Both the position numbers and the translations under genes were made by a program. Below, piece by piece: positions 31,524 through 40,029 of a stretch of DNA of 51,249 nt. Under the pieces are notes generated by a model that worked only from the letters and a program-made list of their open reading frames with translations, was not told the DNA's origin and made no database searches. Source of the stretch: UBA970 sp049419605 (GTDB lineage Bacteria > Bacillota_I > Bacilli_A > RFN20 > CAG-826); contig JBMSKF010000009.1 of assembly GCA_049419605.1 (NCBI GenBank), positions 1 through 51,249 on the forward strand, in the 5' to 3' direction. The first letter of the stretch is position 1. Each line of letters starts with the position of its first letter.

Positions 31524-31553
31524 AAAAACGCCATACTAGATGGCGTTTTTTTA
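31524..31553 (+). terminator. Bidirectional intrinsic terminator
   Basis: A 10-bp stem AAAAACGCCA/TGGCGTTTTT with a 7-nt loop and T-runs on both strands. It sits between the antiporter operon and the converging lipoprotein gene. Confidence 0.88.
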
Positions 31554-31572
31554 TTTGAAAAAAATAAATCGA

Positions 31573-32676
31573 TTAATCGACGTTCACTTGTGGAATATAA
31601 AAGTCAAAGAAATCTTGCATCGCTTGGTTGTGATAGGGTTTGAGAATATCTCTTAAGGCTGCCGTTGAAGCGTGCACAGGAAGCGTTAAGGAAGTTAAAT
31701 TTAAATCAGTGTATTGAAAAGGTCTGGTTCCATCAAAGTATGTTCTGGTCAGTTGCTGTGTCCACTCTCCATTTTCATTACGGCTCGAATCATTGTAGGT
31801 TACAATCATGTCCTGAATGATCGTAGGGTCCTCTTGAATGGATTGACCATTGGTTTCAATAAACATAAAAGTAGGGACGAATCCAGTTGCATAACCAAAC
31901 GTAGTATTGATGACTGTATTCATGCCATAGTTCGTTTTAAACGTTTCCCAACCTGGGGTATTATTTCCGGTTGTTGCCTCTTGACCTGGAACGGTTGGCA
32001 CGCGAATACCATTGACCATCACATCAAAACCATAAATCGTAGGTAAATTTGGATTTGCTTTTAAGAATGGGACTAGAAAGGTTTGAAATGCATAAGAACA
32101 ATCTGGGCAATCTTCACGACCAATATATAAAATAAATTTCCGATTACTTTCTAAGAACAATTGATCTAAATTTGTCTTATTGAGAAATTGAAATGAAGGA
32201 AAGATAATGCGATTTTCAAACCATGCTCGAAGTAATGCTAAATCATAGAAGAAAGCATTGTCGCTCGATTGATTTGGATTATAAGCTTGATAATGTTCAA
32301 GGGTTCCGTTTTCAAAAATATTGAGAATAGGAACTCTGCCCGTGACAAAAGGGATTCCAAATTTATCCGTTTGAAATTCCAGTTCAGTGTATTCCAGGTA
32401 ATATGTGACAATATCGGTTTCATCAATCCATTGTCTCATCACAGGTAAAAATTCCACCGTGCATCCACAGGTGGCATTCCCAATCATTAAAATGAACGTT
32501 TCTTCTTGTTCCACCATTAAGGCAAGTTGATTATATTCAGTTAATGTTTGATATTGGCCATCTTGGGTTTTGACCTCATCTGAAAAAGGAATGACAACCT
32601 TATCTTTAACAGGTGGAGTACATGCCGCAAGGGTTGGTATCAATAACAATGCTAACAAGGGATGTTTTATCTTCAT
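31573..32676 (-). CDS. Lipoprotein with two thioredoxin-like domains
   Basis: A 367-residue lipoprotein (signal MKIKHPLLALLLIPTLAAC). Two thioredoxin-like halves can be seen. The first has FILMIGNATCGCTVEFLPVMRQW with a CGC motif. The second has FILYIGREDCPDCSYAFQTFLVPFL with a classic CxxC and a cis-Pro-like GFVPTFMF later. It probably acts outside the membrane in thiol-disulfide exchange or as a bacteriocin-accessory-type thioredoxin protein. I do not recognise a precise family. ATG 32676 is chosen because GAGGT lies 8 nt upstream and the signal peptide starts there. It is divergent from potABCD. Confidence 0.75.
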   Translation of the reverse strand: MKIKHPLLALLLIPTLAACTPPVKDKVVIPFSDEVKTQDGQYQTLTEYNQLALMVEQEETFILMIGNATCGCTVEFLPVMRQWIDETDIVTYYLEYTELEFQTDKFGIPFVTGRVPILNIFENGTLEHYQAYNPNQSSDNAFFYDLALLRAWFENRIIFPSFQFLNKTNLDQLFLESNRKFILYIGREDCPDCSYAFQTFLVPFLKANPNLPTIYGFDVMVNGIRVPTVPGQEATTGNNTPGWETFKTNYGMNTVINTTFGYATGFVPTFMFIETNGQSIQEDPTIIQDMIVTYNDSSRNENGEWTQQLTRTYFDGTRPFQYTDLNLTSLTLPVHASTAALRDILKPYHNQAMQDFFDFYIPQVNVD

Positions 32677-32756
32677 GTTTGTAGACCTCAAATGTATTAT
32701 AACCAATTATGAATTGGAAGACATTTTCCATTGTTAAAAATTGGTAAAATTTATCA

Positions 32757-32785
32757 TTGACTATTGGGGTAATAAATAATATATT
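32757..32785 (+). promoter_or_regulatory. pot operon promoter
   Basis: TTGACT (32757-32762), a 17-nt spacer and TATATT (32780-32785): a near-consensus vegetative promoter 85 bp before the potA ATG. Confidence 0.65.
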
Positions 32786-32870
32786 TTTCTCAGGCACAAA
32801 ACTGATAAAAAAATAAGATTTTTTGTCAGATACGAAGTGCCTCTTTATTTTGGAAAAAAGGAATGGGTCA

Positions 32871-34385
32871 ATGGATCAGGAAATAATCATTGAGCTTGCC
32901 GGTGTTTCGAAAAAATTTGATAGTAAGTTTGCGGTAGAAAATTTTCATTTAAAAATTAAGAAAGGTGAATTTGTCACCTTTTTAGGTCCCTCTGGTTGTG
33001 GTAAAACCACGACTTTAAGAATGATTGCAGGATTTGAGTTACCGGATACAGGTAAAATTTTATTGTCGAATGTTGATATTTCTAACCTACCTCCATATCG
33101 TCGACCCGTCAATACGGTCTTTCAACGGTATGCGTTATTTCCTCATTTAAATGTTTATGACAATGTTGGGTTTGGATTAAAACTTAAAAAAGCAAATGTC
33201 AAAATTAAACATCCCGATGGTAAAGAATCCTTTGAATACCGAAAATACTCCAAGGAAGAAATTCACAATAAAGTCACCAGAGCCTTAAAGATTGTTGACC
33301 TTGATGAGTTTGAAACCAGAGATGTCACCACCCTTTCAGGTGGTCAACAACAACGGGTGGCAATTGCTCGGGCGATTGTCAATGATCCGCAAATTTTATT
33401 ATTGGATGAACCGCTTGGTGCTCTTGATTTAAAGATGCGAAAAGAAATGCAAATTGAATTAAAGGAAATGCATCGCAAACTTGGGATTACATTTATTTAC
33501 GTAACCCATGATCAAGAAGAAGCTTTAACTATGTCAGACACGATCGTTGTCATGAAAGATGGTTTGATTCAACAAATTGGAACACCCACTGAAATTTATA
33601 ACCAACCCATTAACGCATTTGTCGCTAACTTTATTGGTGAAAGTAATATTTATAATGCCATTAGTCTTGCTGGCAATAAGATTAAATTCTTAAATCAAGT
33701 TTTTGATGTACCTCATCAATTTCAAGAAAATGAAAAAGTGGATGTTGTCTTAAGGCCAGAAGATATTGAAATTAAAACTGAACAAAATTTACCGATTCAA
33801 GGTACGATTAACACCCGTATTTTTAAAGGTGTTCATTATGAATATCTTTTAACGGTCGGTAAAAACGAAGTGATCGTTCAAGACACAAAGTTATTTGAAG
33901 TTGGCACCACCGTCTCCTTATTTATCGATCCTAATTATATTCACATCATGAAAAAGGAAATGACCATTAATCAATATCGCGATGCCTATTTGAATGATGC
34001 GAACCAACTCGTGATTGATCAAGGCGTCTTTGATGTGAATGTTACTCAACTTTTAGAAGGTTCTAAACTTGATGATGAAGGTTATTTGATTGGACCCAAA
34101 AACAACAAATATAATTTAAAGAATTTAAAAGTCACAGCAGAAATTCCATTTACGGATATTGAATTGTATGGTGATGCGACGCCTGGTCAACTTGAAGGTA
34201 AAGTGATTTCTTGTATTTATAAAGGTGATCATTATCAAGTCATCTTAAGAACCGATGAGGAAGAAGAAGATTTTATTGTCGATACAGAATACCAATTTGA
34301 TATTGGGACGAAGTTAACCATCAAAGTGGATGTAAATAAAATCAAATTAAAGTTACGTGGAGACATCACTGACTATGAGATTTAA
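32871..34385 (+). CDS. potA: Spermidine/putrescine ABC transporter ATP-binding protein
   Basis: A 504-residue ABC ATPase. Walker A GPSGCGKTT, Q-loop with FQRYALFPHLNVYDNVGFG, signature LSGGQQQR, Walker B LLLDEPLGALD and switch His in YVTHDQEEA. A TOBE domain follows near 290-360. The protein is about 130 residues longer than typical PotA. The extra C-terminal part (about 370-504) looks like a second TOBE-like unit: EGKVISCIYKGDHYQVILRT repeats the pattern of GTINTRIFKGVHYEYLLTV. A short insertion (KKANVKIKHPDGKESFEYR) lies before the signature. ATG 32871 is chosen because AAGGA is 8 nt upstream. It heads potABCD. Confidence 0.9.
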   Translation: MDQEIIIELAGVSKKFDSKFAVENFHLKIKKGEFVTFLGPSGCGKTTTLRMIAGFELPDTGKILLSNVDISNLPPYRRPVNTVFQRYALFPHLNVYDNVGFGLKLKKANVKIKHPDGKESFEYRKYSKEEIHNKVTRALKIVDLDEFETRDVTTLSGGQQQRVAIARAIVNDPQILLLDEPLGALDLKMRKEMQIELKEMHRKLGITFIYVTHDQEEALTMSDTIVVMKDGLIQQIGTPTEIYNQPINAFVANFIGESNIYNAISLAGNKIKFLNQVFDVPHQFQENEKVDVVLRPEDIEIKTEQNLPIQGTINTRIFKGVHYEYLLTVGKNEVIVQDTKLFEVGTTVSLFIDPNYIHIMKKEMTINQYRDAYLNDANQLVIDQGVFDVNVTQLLEGSKLDDEGYLIGPKNNKYNLKNLKVTAEIPFTDIELYGDATPGQLEGKVISCIYKGDHYQVILRTDEEEEDFIVDTEYQFDIGTKLTIKVDVNKIKLKLRGDITDYEI

Positions 34386-35190
34386 CTTCCAACGGAAGTA
34401 TTTGGCATTTCCTTACATTGTCTTCCTGATTGGATTTATTGTCTTACCATTAGCCGTGGTCTTCTTTTATGCTTTTACGGATGTAAATGGTCAACCCTCA
34501 TTGGATGCAGCACTAAGTTTTTTTAATAATCCTCAACGCATTACCATCCTCATCAACTCCATTTGGTATGCCGTGCTTAACACCGTATTATGCCTTGTCA
34601 TAGGTTATCCAATTGCGATGATTCTTGCGAATAAAAAATATAACAAAAATGCCATTATCGTTTTGTTATTTGTCATGCCAATGTGGATTAACTTTGTTAT
34701 TAGAACTTGGGCGACGAAAGACTTACTTTATTGGCTTGGTGTCACTGCAAATGAAAACCCTAATTATCCCCTTGCCGTAACTATTGGTTTAGTCTATAAC
34801 TTTTTACCCTTTGTGATCTTACCCCTTTATACAACCATGCTCAAAATGGATAAATCCCAAATTGAAGCGGCCCAAGATTTAGGGGCGACTCCTTTGCAAA
34901 CTTTTTATAAAGTGATCATTCCGATGACCATGCCTGGTATCGTTGCCGCTGCAACCATGGTCTTTATGCCGACGATATCTAGTCAAGTGATTCCGACCAT
35001 TTTGTCGGAAAAGAAAGTCATACTTTTTGGCGAAGCGATTTATAATGCTTATTTCAGAAGTTCAACACCTGACGCAGTCAATATTGGATCGTTTATGTCA
35101 TTAATTATGTTGGTGTTTATTGCTTTAACGTTATACCTTACCCGTAAGTTCAATAAACGTGAAGAGCAAGCGAGAAAACATTTATGGTAA
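34375..35190 (+). CDS. potB: Spermidine/putrescine ABC transporter permease
   Basis: A 271-residue, six-helix permease with the EAA loop EAAQDLGATPLQTFYKVIIPMTMPG (about 165-190) that docks on PotA. It is one half of the polyamine channel. ATG 34375 lies 12 nt after a GGAG inside the potA end and overlaps potA by 11 nt; an in-frame GTG at 34357 is the alternative. It overlaps potC by 7 nt. Confidence 0.9.
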   Translation: MRFNFQRKYLAFPYIVFLIGFIVLPLAVVFFYAFTDVNGQPSLDAALSFFNNPQRITILINSIWYAVLNTVLCLVIGYPIAMILANKKYNKNAIIVLLFVMPMWINFVIRTWATKDLLYWLGVTANENPNYPLAVTIGLVYNFLPFVILPLYTTMLKMDKSQIEAAQDLGATPLQTFYKVIIPMTMPGIVAAATMVFMPTISSQVIPTILSEKKVILFGEAIYNAYFRSSTPDAVNIGSFMSLIMLVFIALTLYLTRKFNKREEQARKHLW

Positions 35191-35999
35191 AACGTTTACT
35201 CGCACAAAGTTATGTCGCATTTATTTTATTTTTAATGTACTTACCGATTTTTCTCTTGATTATGTTTTCTTTTATAGATACTCGTATTGTCGGTGTCATT
35301 GGTCCAAATTCGACTTTTACTTTAGATCTTTATCGCCGATTATTTTTGAATGAACGCGCGATGCAGGCTGTAGGCAACACGTTTATGGTTGCCTTTATCT
35401 CAAGTACCGTCAGTACAGTATTAGGAACGTTGGGTGCCATAGGCATTTTTTACATGAAAAAGACCGGACGACGCATCTTTGAAATGTTGACGCAAATTCC
35501 TGTCATCAATGCTGAAATCGTCATGGCCTTATCACTAGCTGTTTTGTTTTTATTCTTTCAATATGGCAATCGTGATTTATTTACCTTGGTCGTAGGTCAT
35601 ATCGTTTTAACCATTTCGTTTGTCTATTTATCTGTTAAACCAAAATTACAACAACTCGACCCCAGTATTTATGAAGCCGCTTTAGATTTAGGGGCAACCC
35701 CATTCAAAGCATTAACCTTGGTTATCCTCCCACAAATTTTTCCAGGGATTGTTTCAGGATTTGTTTTAGCGTTTACATTATCTTTAGATGACTTTATTAT
35801 TACATCCTTCTTGAAACCAACATCAGGTTTTGATACGCTTTCTACTTATGTAGAAGCACAACTACGGGTGGGTATTCCCCCAGAAATTCGTGCGCTTACT
35901 ACCTTAATTTTTCTCTTCGCCGTGGGTGTCTTGATTGTTAACTACTCACTCACAGGAAAAGGCGATAGAAAGAATATACAAGCGATCAGTCATCGCTAA
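35184..35999 (+). CDS. potC: Spermidine/putrescine ABC transporter permease
   Basis: A 271-residue permease with six helices and the EAA loop EAALDLGATPFKALTLVILPQIFPG (about 165-190). The start PIFLLIMFSFIDTR region matches PotC. It is the partner of PotB. It starts inside the potB end and is followed 17 nt later by the substrate-binding lipoprotein gene. Confidence 0.9.
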   Translation: MVKRLLAQSYVAFILFLMYLPIFLLIMFSFIDTRIVGVIGPNSTFTLDLYRRLFLNERAMQAVGNTFMVAFISSTVSTVLGTLGAIGIFYMKKTGRRIFEMLTQIPVINAEIVMALSLAVLFLFFQYGNRDLFTLVVGHIVLTISFVYLSVKPKLQQLDPSIYEAALDLGATPFKALTLVILPQIFPGIVSGFVLAFTLSLDDFIITSFLKPTSGFDTLSTYVEAQLRVGIPPEIRALTTLIFLFAVGVLIVNYSLTGKGDRKNIQAISHR

Positions 36000-36016
36000 C
36001 ATCAAAGGAGATGGAA

Positions 36017-37393
36017 ATGAAAAAAGCATTAAGTTACGTTGCCTTGGTTCTTGCCACTGGCGCCTTAGCGGGTTGTGGACCACAAGCCGATGTCACTCTC
36101 AAAGTGTATAACTGGGGTGGTTATATCTATGAAAAGGATCCTGAAGTACCAGGGGATTTAGATTTAGTGGATCAATTTGAACAATGGTATGAAGAAGAAT
36201 ATGGCGTTACGGTCAATGTTCAATATGACATGTATGGTACTAATGAAGAAATGTATACGAACGTGGTTAACCTTCAAGGTGACTATGATATTTTTGCCCC
36301 TTCTGATTACATGATTCAACGACTCATGAAAGAAGGTTGGTTAACCAAGTTTGATGAAAACCAAGATGGTACTAGAAAATATTTAAGTAACTACGATACC
36401 TATGTTTCACCTTATCTACAATCCATTTATGAAGGGTTAGAAGTTGAAAATGTGGGTACTGTTGCTGAATTTGCTGCTGGTTATATGTGGGGAACCGTTG
36501 GTTTAGTTTATAACCCATTAGAAGTGAATGTTGAAGATATGACTTCATGGCAAGCTCTTTACAATCCAGCATATGCCGGTAAAGGCATGATTAAAGATTC
36601 CGTCCGTGAAGTATTAATGGCGGCGATGATGGATGTATACAAAGAAGATTTTGATGGTTTCCGTGCCGACTATGAAGCTGGTACGATTACGGGTGAAGCT
36701 TATAACGACTTGATCACCAACAAAATCAACACGATTAATAACGAAGTCTTAGCAGCGTTAGAACCTTCTTTAGAAGACTTAGTGGATAATGCGTATGGCT
36801 TAGAAACGGATAACGCGAAAAACGATATCGTCTCGGGTCGTATCGATATGTTTATGGCATGGAGCGGTGACGCAACCTATGCAATGGACACTGCTGATGA
36901 AGAAGATGGCGTGGCCCTTGAATATATCATTCCTGAAGAAGGAAGTAATATTTGGTTTGATGGCTTTGTCATGCACAAAGATATCGCTGAAGATGATGAA
37001 GGTGTAGAAGAAGACAAACAAGTGAAGGTCGTTGCCCAACGCTTTATTGATTATGTTTCGACCCCTGCTATTGCGATTCAAAATATGGGTTATATCGGTT
37101 ATACATCCTTTATCGCTGGTGATGAAGTATTACAAAGTGTGATCGATCTCAATGATGAATACAATGATGGAGTGGATGCTGAAGATCTCGTCACCTTAGA
37201 CTTAGGATATTTCTTTGAAGGAACCACAGAAACCTTGACTGCTGAAGACATGGTCATTGATGTGCAAAATCATCGACAAATCATGACGCAATATCCTTTA
37301 CCAGAAACGATTATTCGCACTGCTTTATTCTCAGACTTTGGTCAATATAACGCCCCCATTGCCGAAATGTGGGAACGCGTCAAATCACGTTAA
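36017..37393 (+). CDS. potD: Spermidine/putrescine substrate-binding lipoprotein
   Basis: A 458-residue lipoprotein: signal with lipobox ALAGC (Cys about 19), then a PotD/PotF fold starting KVYNWGGYIYEKDPEVPGDLDLVDQFE. The NWGGYI opening is the family hallmark. Trp/Asp/Glu-rich positions such as WSGDATYAMD fit polyamine recognition. It is about 100 residues longer than E. coli PotD, with acidic insertions. ATG 36017 is preferred because AAAGGAG is 7 nt upstream; the in-frame ATG 36011 is too close. Confidence 0.9.
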   Translation: MKKALSYVALVLATGALAGCGPQADVTLKVYNWGGYIYEKDPEVPGDLDLVDQFEQWYEEEYGVTVNVQYDMYGTNEEMYTNVVNLQGDYDIFAPSDYMIQRLMKEGWLTKFDENQDGTRKYLSNYDTYVSPYLQSIYEGLEVENVGTVAEFAAGYMWGTVGLVYNPLEVNVEDMTSWQALYNPAYAGKGMIKDSVREVLMAAMMDVYKEDFDGFRADYEAGTITGEAYNDLITNKINTINNEVLAALEPSLEDLVDNAYGLETDNAKNDIVSGRIDMFMAWSGDATYAMDTADEEDGVALEYIIPEEGSNIWFDGFVMHKDIAEDDEGVEEDKQVKVVAQRFIDYVSTPAIAIQNMGYIGYTSFIAGDEVLQSVIDLNDEYNDGVDAEDLVTLDLGYFFEGTTETLTAEDMVIDVQNHRQIMTQYPLPETIIRTALFSDFGQYNAPIAEMWERVKSR

Positions 37394-37410
37394 TCCGTTA
37401 AATTATTGAA

Positions 37411-37458
37411 ACCATCGAGTGATAATGTTAAAGTTATTAACGGCCATCACTCGGTGGT
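37411..37458 (+). repeat. 13-bp inverted repeat running into tRNA-Cys
   Basis: ACCATCGAGTGAT (37411-37423) pairs with ATCACTCGGTGGT (37446-37458), with one G-T wobble and a 22-nt loop. The 3' arm includes the first three bases of tRNA-Cys. No T-run follows, so it is not a normal terminator. Confidence 0.6.
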
Positions 37459-37529
37459 TCCTTAGCCAAGTGGTAAGGCAATTGACTGCAACTCAATCAC
37501 CATCGGTTCGATTCCGATAGGAACCTCCA
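37456..37529 (+). tRNA. tRNA-Cys (GCA)
   Basis: Acceptor GGTTCCT/AGGAACC, anticodon loop CTGCAAC (GCA), T loop TTCGATT, CCA encoded. Its 5' end is part of the upstream inverted repeat. Confidence 0.95.
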
Positions 37530-37553
37530 AATGGCAATGTGGCTAAATACTTT

Positions 37554-37630
37554 GCGCCCGTAGCTCAATTGGATAGAGCGTCAGACTACGAATCTGAAGG
37601 TTACGTGTTCGACTCATGTCGGGCGCGCCA
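37554..37630 (+). tRNA. tRNA-Arg (ACG)
   Basis: Acceptor GCGCCCG/CGGGCGC, anticodon ACG in AGACTACGAATCT (A34 is expected to be edited to inosine by TadA), T loop TTCGACT, CCA encoded. Confidence 0.94.
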
Positions 37631-37638
37631 AGTAAAAT

Positions 37639-37715
37639 CGGGAAGTAGCGCAGTTTGGTAGCGCATCTGCTTTGGGAGCAGAGGGTCGCAGGTTCGAATC
37701 CTGTCTTCCCGACCA
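37639..37715 (+). tRNA. tRNA-Pro (TGG)
   Basis: Acceptor CGGGAAG/CTTCCCG, anticodon TGG in CTGCTTTGGGAGCAG, T loop TTCGAAT, CCA encoded. Confidence 0.95.
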
Positions 37716-37724
37716 TGAAATCCC

Positions 37725-37752
37725 AAAACACCCCTCAACGGGTGTTTTTTTG
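37725..37752 (+). terminator. Intrinsic terminator of the Cys-Arg-Pro tRNA cluster
   Basis: Stem AAAACACCC/GGGTGTTTT with a 6-nt loop and a T-run. Confidence 0.87.
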
Positions 37753-37804
37753 TTTATAATAAATAAAGCAAATTGTTCGCTTATTAAAAACTGGAGATAA
37801 AGTC

Positions 37805-38845
37805 ATGAAGAAAATTAAACTCTTTGAGTTAAGTCCGTTTCAATTCTTTTTAACATCCATGAATGGCATGGTGTACGGGTTATTCGCAACGTTGATCATT
37901 TCCGTGATCCTTAACCAACTTGGTTTACTTTTGAATTTTCAATTAACCGAGACGCTTAATGTAGGAACCGAAATCACCAAAGTTTCTGGCATTGTTAGAG
38001 GGTTTCTAGGTGTTGGTATTGGGGTTGGCATTGCTTGGGCACTTAAGCTACAAGGACTCAAATTAATTGGCGCGATGGTCATTGGCGGTTTATCGACCGC
38101 TTCAGGATTAGCTTTGAGAGCGGATCCACTTGTCGCTTATGTCACCACGATTTCTGCCCTCATTTTAGTCGAACTTGTCTTCAAGAAAAAAACACCTTTT
38201 GATATTATTTTGATTCCACTCTTTTCAATTTTAACTGGAACTTTATTTACATTAATTTATTTCCAACCCATTAGTTCCATCGCCAGTGCGATTGGGGGAT
38301 TTGTTAATTCTGCGACCACCTTACAACCGTTCTTAATGGGCGTGATTGTCAGTGTTTTAATGGGCATTATTTTAACCTCACCCTTTTCTTCTGCTGGCAT
38401 TGCCATCTCTTTTGGGATTTCTGGTTTAGCAGGTGGCGCTGCTGTGATTGGTTGTGCGGTTCATATGCTTGGGTTTGCAGTGATGGGTCGGCGTGATAAT
38501 GATTTAGGGACAACAATTTCTGTAGGCCTTGGGACCTCGATGCTGCAATTTAAAAATGCGATGAAAAAACCAATGCTATGGTTACCTGTCATCATCGTCA
38601 GTGCGATTTTAGGACCGGTTTCAACGATGGTGTTTCAAACCTTAACGGATGCAACAGGGGCTGGCATGGGCACCTCTGGATTAGTCGGTCAATTCGCTAC
38701 TTTATCGGCGATGGAAGATAATTTAGTTGGTGCGTTATTATCCATTTTTGTTTTACAAATACTCTTACCAATTGTGTTAGTTTGGTTAGTGGATGGCTAT
38801 GCTAGAAAATTAAAATGGTATGGTGAAGGTGATCTCAAAATTTAA
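37805..38845 (+). CDS. PTS EIIC-like membrane protein (PTS_EIIC_2 family)
   Basis: A 346-residue membrane protein with about ten helices. The segments GGLSTASGLALRADPLVAYV, ILTSPFSSAGIAISFGISGLAGGAAVIGCAVHMLGFAVMG and the C-terminal GAGMGTSGLVGQFAT match PTS_EIIC_2, a family of stand-alone PTS-permease-like proteins without IIA/IIB domains. Its substrate is unknown and it may not be PTS-coupled, as no EIIA/EIIB gene is nearby. CTGGAG precedes the ATG and a terminator follows, so it is monocistronic. Confidence 0.82.
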   Translation: MKKIKLFELSPFQFFLTSMNGMVYGLFATLIISVILNQLGLLLNFQLTETLNVGTEITKVSGIVRGFLGVGIGVGIAWALKLQGLKLIGAMVIGGLSTASGLALRADPLVAYVTTISALILVELVFKKKTPFDIILIPLFSILTGTLFTLIYFQPISSIASAIGGFVNSATTLQPFLMGVIVSVLMGIILTSPFSSAGIAISFGISGLAGGAAVIGCAVHMLGFAVMGRRDNDLGTTISVGLGTSMLQFKNAMKKPMLWLPVIIVSAILGPVSTMVFQTLTDATGAGMGTSGLVGQFATLSAMEDNLVGALLSIFVLQILLPIVLVWLVDGYARKLKWYGEGDLKI

Positions 38846-38853
38846 AGAGTTTT

Positions 38854-38884
38854 AAAAGTCCCGATAACAGGGACTTTTTAAATT
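38854..38884 (+). terminator. Intrinsic terminator of the PTS-like gene
   Basis: A 9-bp stem AAAAGTCCC/GGGACTTTT with a 7-nt loop and a T-rich tail. Confidence 0.82.
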
Positions 38885-38924
38885 TTAAAAATAATCCTTT
38901 ACATTCATAAAGTAAATTTGTTAA

Positions 38925-38930
38925 TATAAT
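38925..38930 (+). promoter_or_regulatory. -10 box of the riboswitch-controlled transporter
   Basis: TATAAT at 38925-38930 places the transcript start near 38937, just before helix P1 of the riboswitch. No good -35 is visible. Confidence 0.55.
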
Positions 38931-38935
38931 CACAT

Positions 38936-39100
38936 CTCTTAGATAGAGGCGCAGTCAACAATAGTAATGTGGTGAGAGGGAACTCTGTGATCCACACGAA
39001 AGGGAAGATTGCCGAAACAAGATATTGTCAAATATCTTGATTGGGCTAGGGAATAACATTCCTCTAGACTCCTACCATGTATTTGGTAGAGGCGCTATCG
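38936..39100 (+). ncRNA. Lysine riboswitch (L box) aptamer
   Basis: Conserved L-box elements are in order: GATAGAGGCGC with P1 5' strand GATAG (38942-38946), a CAATAGTAA segment, a GTGG...CCAC helix with AGAGGGAACTCT, then GAAAGGGAAGATTGCCGAA, a long hairpin (AAGATATT...AATATCTT), GGGCTAGG, and GAGGCGCTATC, whose CTATC (39095-39099) closes P1. It senses lysine; ligand binding stabilises P1. It controls the ABC transporter genes that follow. Confidence 0.9.
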
Positions 39101-39166
39101 ATTCAAGAAGACATTTCAATATTTGTCTCCTTAGGCATCGATAGGCGCGATGCTTATTTTATTTTT
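39091..39166 (+). terminator. Riboswitch expression platform (antiterminator/terminator)
   Basis: Terminator: GCATCG (39135-39140) with CGATGC (39148-39153), extended by two pairs, followed by TTATTTTATTTTT. Antiterminator: GGCGCTATCGAT (39091-39102), which contains the P1 3' strand, pairs with ATCGATAGGCGC (39137-39148) through seven perfect base pairs plus four more around a bulge. Lysine-bound P1 therefore frees the terminator and turns the operon off. Confidence 0.85.
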
Positions 39167-39181
39167 AAGGAGGTAAAAAAA

Positions 39182-40021
39182 ATGAAAAAGCAATCCGCCT
39201 TACTAGCCGTTATGCCAGCACTTGCGTTAGCAAGTTGTGGCCAACTCCCACCTGCATTAGAAGATGGGATTCTAACCGTAGGCCTTGAATGTGGTTACGC
39301 TCCATTCAACTGGTCGACGACAACTGCAACCGACACAACGGTTGCCATTCAAGACTCATCATTCTTATGTGATGGGTATGACGTCAGAGTGTCTTCCTAC
39401 TTAGCGGAAGAACTTGATGTTGAATTACGCATCATCAAAACGGATTGGGATGGTTTAATTCCTTCCTTAACTTCGGGCAATATTGATGCCATCATTGCTG
39501 GGATGACCGATACTCCAGCACGTCGAGAAACCATTAGTTTCTCACAACCTTATTTTGAAACTCGTTCGATTATGATCGTCTTGCCTGGTTCAGATTATGC
39601 TAATGCCACAACGGTCGCTGATTTTGAAGGAGCTACAGTTGTTGCTCAGGCTGGAACTTTACAAGATGATATGATCGCTGGTTATGCTGAAACCGATGGA
39701 TGGGTTCAAGGGACTGCGTATCCTACGTATCCTGATGCTTTAACCGCATTATTATCTGGATCTTCTGGTATCGATGCGATTCTTGCTGAAGAACCATTCG
39801 CTCAACAAATGGTGACGCAACATGGATCGGCGATTGAACTTATCACGATTCTTGATGATCAAGAACAACCAAATGATGATTTCTTAATCACGGTCTCGGT
39901 TGGTTTAAGAAAAGCAGATACTGCTTTACTAGAAGGTATTGAAGCTGCCTTAACCGCTCTAAGTGAAGAAACTCGTTTAGCGTGGATGGCGGAAGCTAGC
40001 GAACAAGCGAGTAACCTTTAA
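39182..40021 (+). CDS. Amino-acid (probably lysine) ABC transporter substrate-binding lipoprotein
   Basis: A 279-residue lipoprotein (lipobox ALASC) of the HisJ/ArtI (SBP_bac_3) family: LTVGLECGYAPFNW near the N-terminus, then IKTDWDGLIPSLTSGNIDAIIAGMTDTPARRETISFSQPYF, the standard ligand-binding block with the Arg that grips the amino-acid carboxylate. Two cysteines (ECGY and FLCDGYDV) may form a disulfide. Lysine specificity is inferred from the upstream L box. AAGGAGG lies 8 nt before ATG 39182; the longer open frame runs back into the riboswitch and is rejected. Confidence 0.92.
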   Translation: MKKQSALLAVMPALALASCGQLPPALEDGILTVGLECGYAPFNWSTTTATDTTVAIQDSSFLCDGYDVRVSSYLAEELDVELRIIKTDWDGLIPSLTSGNIDAIIAGMTDTPARRETISFSQPYFETRSIMIVLPGSDYANATTVADFEGATVVAQAGTLQDDMIAGYAETDGWVQGTAYPTYPDALTALLSGSSGIDAILAEEPFAQQMVTQHGSAIELITILDDQEQPNDDFLITVSVGLRKADTALLEGIEAALTALSEETRLAWMAEASEQASNL

Positions 40022-40029
40022 TCACGTAT

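Noticed and set aside
39077..39181. Longer N-terminus of the amino-acid binding lipoprotein
   Set aside because: This stretch is the 3' part of the lysine riboswitch; the signal peptide and ribosome site define ATG 39182.
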